Part shown: positions 62,740 through 64,000 of the stretch, piece by piece
Numbering within the stretch: the first letter of the stretch is position 1
Layout of the letters: each line of letters begins with the position of its first letter
Origin: Hansschlegelia beijingensis
Lineage (GTDB): Bacteria > Pseudomonadota > Alphaproteobacteria > Rhizobiales > Methylopilaceae
Direction of reading: 5' to 3'
DNA: 64,000 bases
NCBI RefSeq assembly: GCF_014196425.1
Contig: NZ_JACIDR010000001.1
Span: 248,001 to 312,000 of the forward strand
Position numbers and translations under genes: made by a program
The notes under the pieces: generated by a model
What the model saw: only the letters and a program-made list of their open reading frames with translations
Databases searched by the model: none
What the model was told of the DNA's origin: nothing

Positions 62740-64000
62740 CGCCGGCGCTCCGCACGGTCGACACCGACATCCTGATCCTCGGCTCCGGCGGCGCGGGTCT
62801 GTTCGCAGCCCTGCACGCCAAGAAGACCGCCCCCGATCTCGAGGTCACGGTCGCGGTGAAGGGCCTGCTCGGCAAGTGCGGCTGCACCCGCATGGTGCAG
62901 GGCGGCTACAACGTCGCGCTGGCGCCCGGCGACTCCGTCGAGCGCCACTTCATGGACACGATCGAGGGCGGCAAGTGGCTCAACGACCAGGATCTCGCCT
63001 GGACGCTGGTGACGGAGGCGCAGATCCGCATCCGCGAGCTTGAGAGCGAGCTCGGCTGCTTCTTCGACCGCAACCCTGACGGGACCGTCCACCAGAAGGC
63101 CTTCGCGGGCCAGACCTTCGACCGCACGGTCCACAAGGGCGACCTGACGGGCATCGAGATCATCAACCGCCTGTCCGAGCAGGTCTGGCGCCGCGACGTG
63201 AAGCGGCTCGAGGATCACAGGGCGCTGGAGCTGATCCCCGCCGCGGACGGCTCCGGCCTCGCCGGCGTGCTGATGCTCGACATGCGCTCCGGCGAGCCGC
63301 TGTTCGTGCGCGCCAAGGCCACGCTGCTCGCGACCGGCGGCGGGCCGACCATGTACAAGTACCACACGCCCTCGGGCGACAAGTCGTGCGACGGGCTCGC
63401 CATGGCGCTGCGCGCCGGCCTGCCGCTGCGCGACATGGAGATGGTGCAGTTTCACCCGACCGGGCTGCTCGCGGGTCCCGACACCCGAATGACCGGGACG
63501 GTGCTGGAGGAGGGGCTGCGCGGCGCCGGCGGCTATCTGCTCGACGGCGGCCGCGAGCGCTTCATGCATCTCTACGACCCGCGCAACGAACGCGCGACGC
63601 GCGACATCGTCAGCCGCTCGATCATCCGCCGCATCCGCGACGGCCACGCCACCGAGAATGGCGGCGTCTACATCCAGATGAGCCATCTCGGGCCCGAGAA
63701 GGTCAGGAAAGACTTCAAGGGCATGGTGGAGCGCTGCGCGGATTGCGGTTTCGACCTCGCGGCGGGCCTCGTCGAGGTCATCCCGACGGCGCATTACATG
63801 ATGGGCGGCGTCGCCTTCGGCGGCGACTGCCGGACCGAGCTGCCGCGGCTCTACGCGGCCGGCGAGGACACCGGGGGAGTGCACGGCGCCAACCGGCTCG
63901 GCGGCAACGGTGTCGCGAACTCGACCGTGTTCGGCGGCGTGGCGGGCCGCGCCATGGCGCATGAGGTCGTGCGCGCAGGATCGCGCGCCGACCCGGACCC
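62736..64000 (+). CDS. Fumarate reductase/succinate dehydrogenase-like flavoprotein (partial, runs off window)
   Basis: 421 codons visible, with no stop before the end. FAD motif DTDILILGSGGAGLFAALHA at the N-terminus, QFHPTGLLAGP, IPTAHYMMGGVAFGGD and the end GGVHGANRLGGNGVANSTVF show the FrdA/SdhA/NadB family. Two standard residues differ. The covalent FAD-linking His position (in S-H-T-V-A-A-E-G-G of FrdA) aligns with Cys50 in GCTRMVQGG. The RGEGG motif reads RGAGG (Ala264). FAD is thus probably non-covalent and the substrate may not be succinate. It pairs with the Fe-S and anchor subunits five genes upstream. Confidence 0.87.
   Translation, partial: MTPALRTVDTDILILGSGGAGLFAALHAKKTAPDLEVTVAVKGLLGKCGCTRMVQGGYNVALAPGDSVERHFMDTIEGGKWLNDQDLAWTLVTEAQIRIRELESELGCFFDRNPDGTVHQKAFAGQTFDRTVHKGDLTGIEIINRLSEQVWRRDVKRLEDHRALELIPAADGSGLAGVLMLDMRSGEPLFVRAKATLLATGGGPTMYKYHTPSGDKSCDGLAMALRAGLPLRDMEMVQFHPTGLLAGPDTRMTGTVLEEGLRGAGGYLLDGGRERFMHLYDPRNERATRDIVSRSIIRRIRDGHATENGGVYIQMSHLGPEKVRKDFKGMVERCADCGFDLAAGLVEVIPTAHYMMGGVAFGGDCRTELPRLYAAGEDTGGVHGANRLGGNGVANSTVFGGVAGRAMAHEVVRAGSRADPD

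Overview
The window is GC-rich chromosomal DNA from an alphaproteobacterium, most likely of the order Hyphomicrobiales (Rhizobiales). Pointers are a MucR/Ros-type regulator, CobS/CobT of the aerobic cobaltochelatase type, a Tat-exported beta-helix protein resembling TIGR03808, a polyhydroxyalkanoate-system protein and a glutaryl-CoA dehydrogenase of the alphaproteobacterial kind. I see no rRNA, tRNA, insertion sequence, prophage or CRISPR array. Nearly all of the window is coding. Many genes overlap by 4 bases, and non-ATG starts (GTG, TTG) are frequent.

Layout. 0.1-9.7 kb: MexF-like RND pump, TetR regulator with operator, PAS hybrid histidine kinase, ferredoxin-NADP reductase, GAF-GGDEF-EAL protein, MucR-like regulator. 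10-23.2 kb: glutaryl-CoA dehydrogenase, then an amide-responsive block. This block has amiC-amiR (ligand sensor plus ANTAR antiterminator), hyuA-hyuB (ATP-dependent hydantoinase/oxoprolinase/carboxylase type) and a five-gene urea/amide ABC transporter behind a sigma-54 promoter. Intrinsic terminators sit in the leaders of amiC and hyuA. 23.4-36 kb: MOSC protein, then a leftward, largely overlapping chain joining a large secreted PHP/CehA-like protein, a tandem NTF2-fold protein, a truncated paralogue, cobS, cobT, ycnI and copCD, with a second partial paralogue upstream.

36-46.7 kb: psp operon with a sigma-54 promoter, fabI, a MocR-type regulator with two palindromic sites, a DUF983 protein, two RNA methyltransferases, an outer-membrane-type protein, the beta-helix protein and a guanine-deaminase-like amidohydrolase. 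46.8-55 kb: hsp20-lon, an iorAB-type molybdenum hydroxylase with a tri-haem cytochrome, and an aldo/keto reductase.

55-64 kb: a GntR/UTRA regulator followed by a rightward catabolic unit. It encodes an SsuABC/TauABC-type importer, a succinate-dehydrogenase-like complex (Fe-S protein, two membrane subunits, flavoprotein), a TauE/SafE exporter and a two-subunit class I fumarase/tartrate-dehydratase-like hydratase. Three copies of a similar 21-bp dyad lie before the regulator, the importer ATPase and the binding protein. The flavoprotein runs off the window end. This unit and the AmiCR-HyuAB-Urt block are the two best candidates for undescribed pathways. All family calls are by eye; no database search was run.
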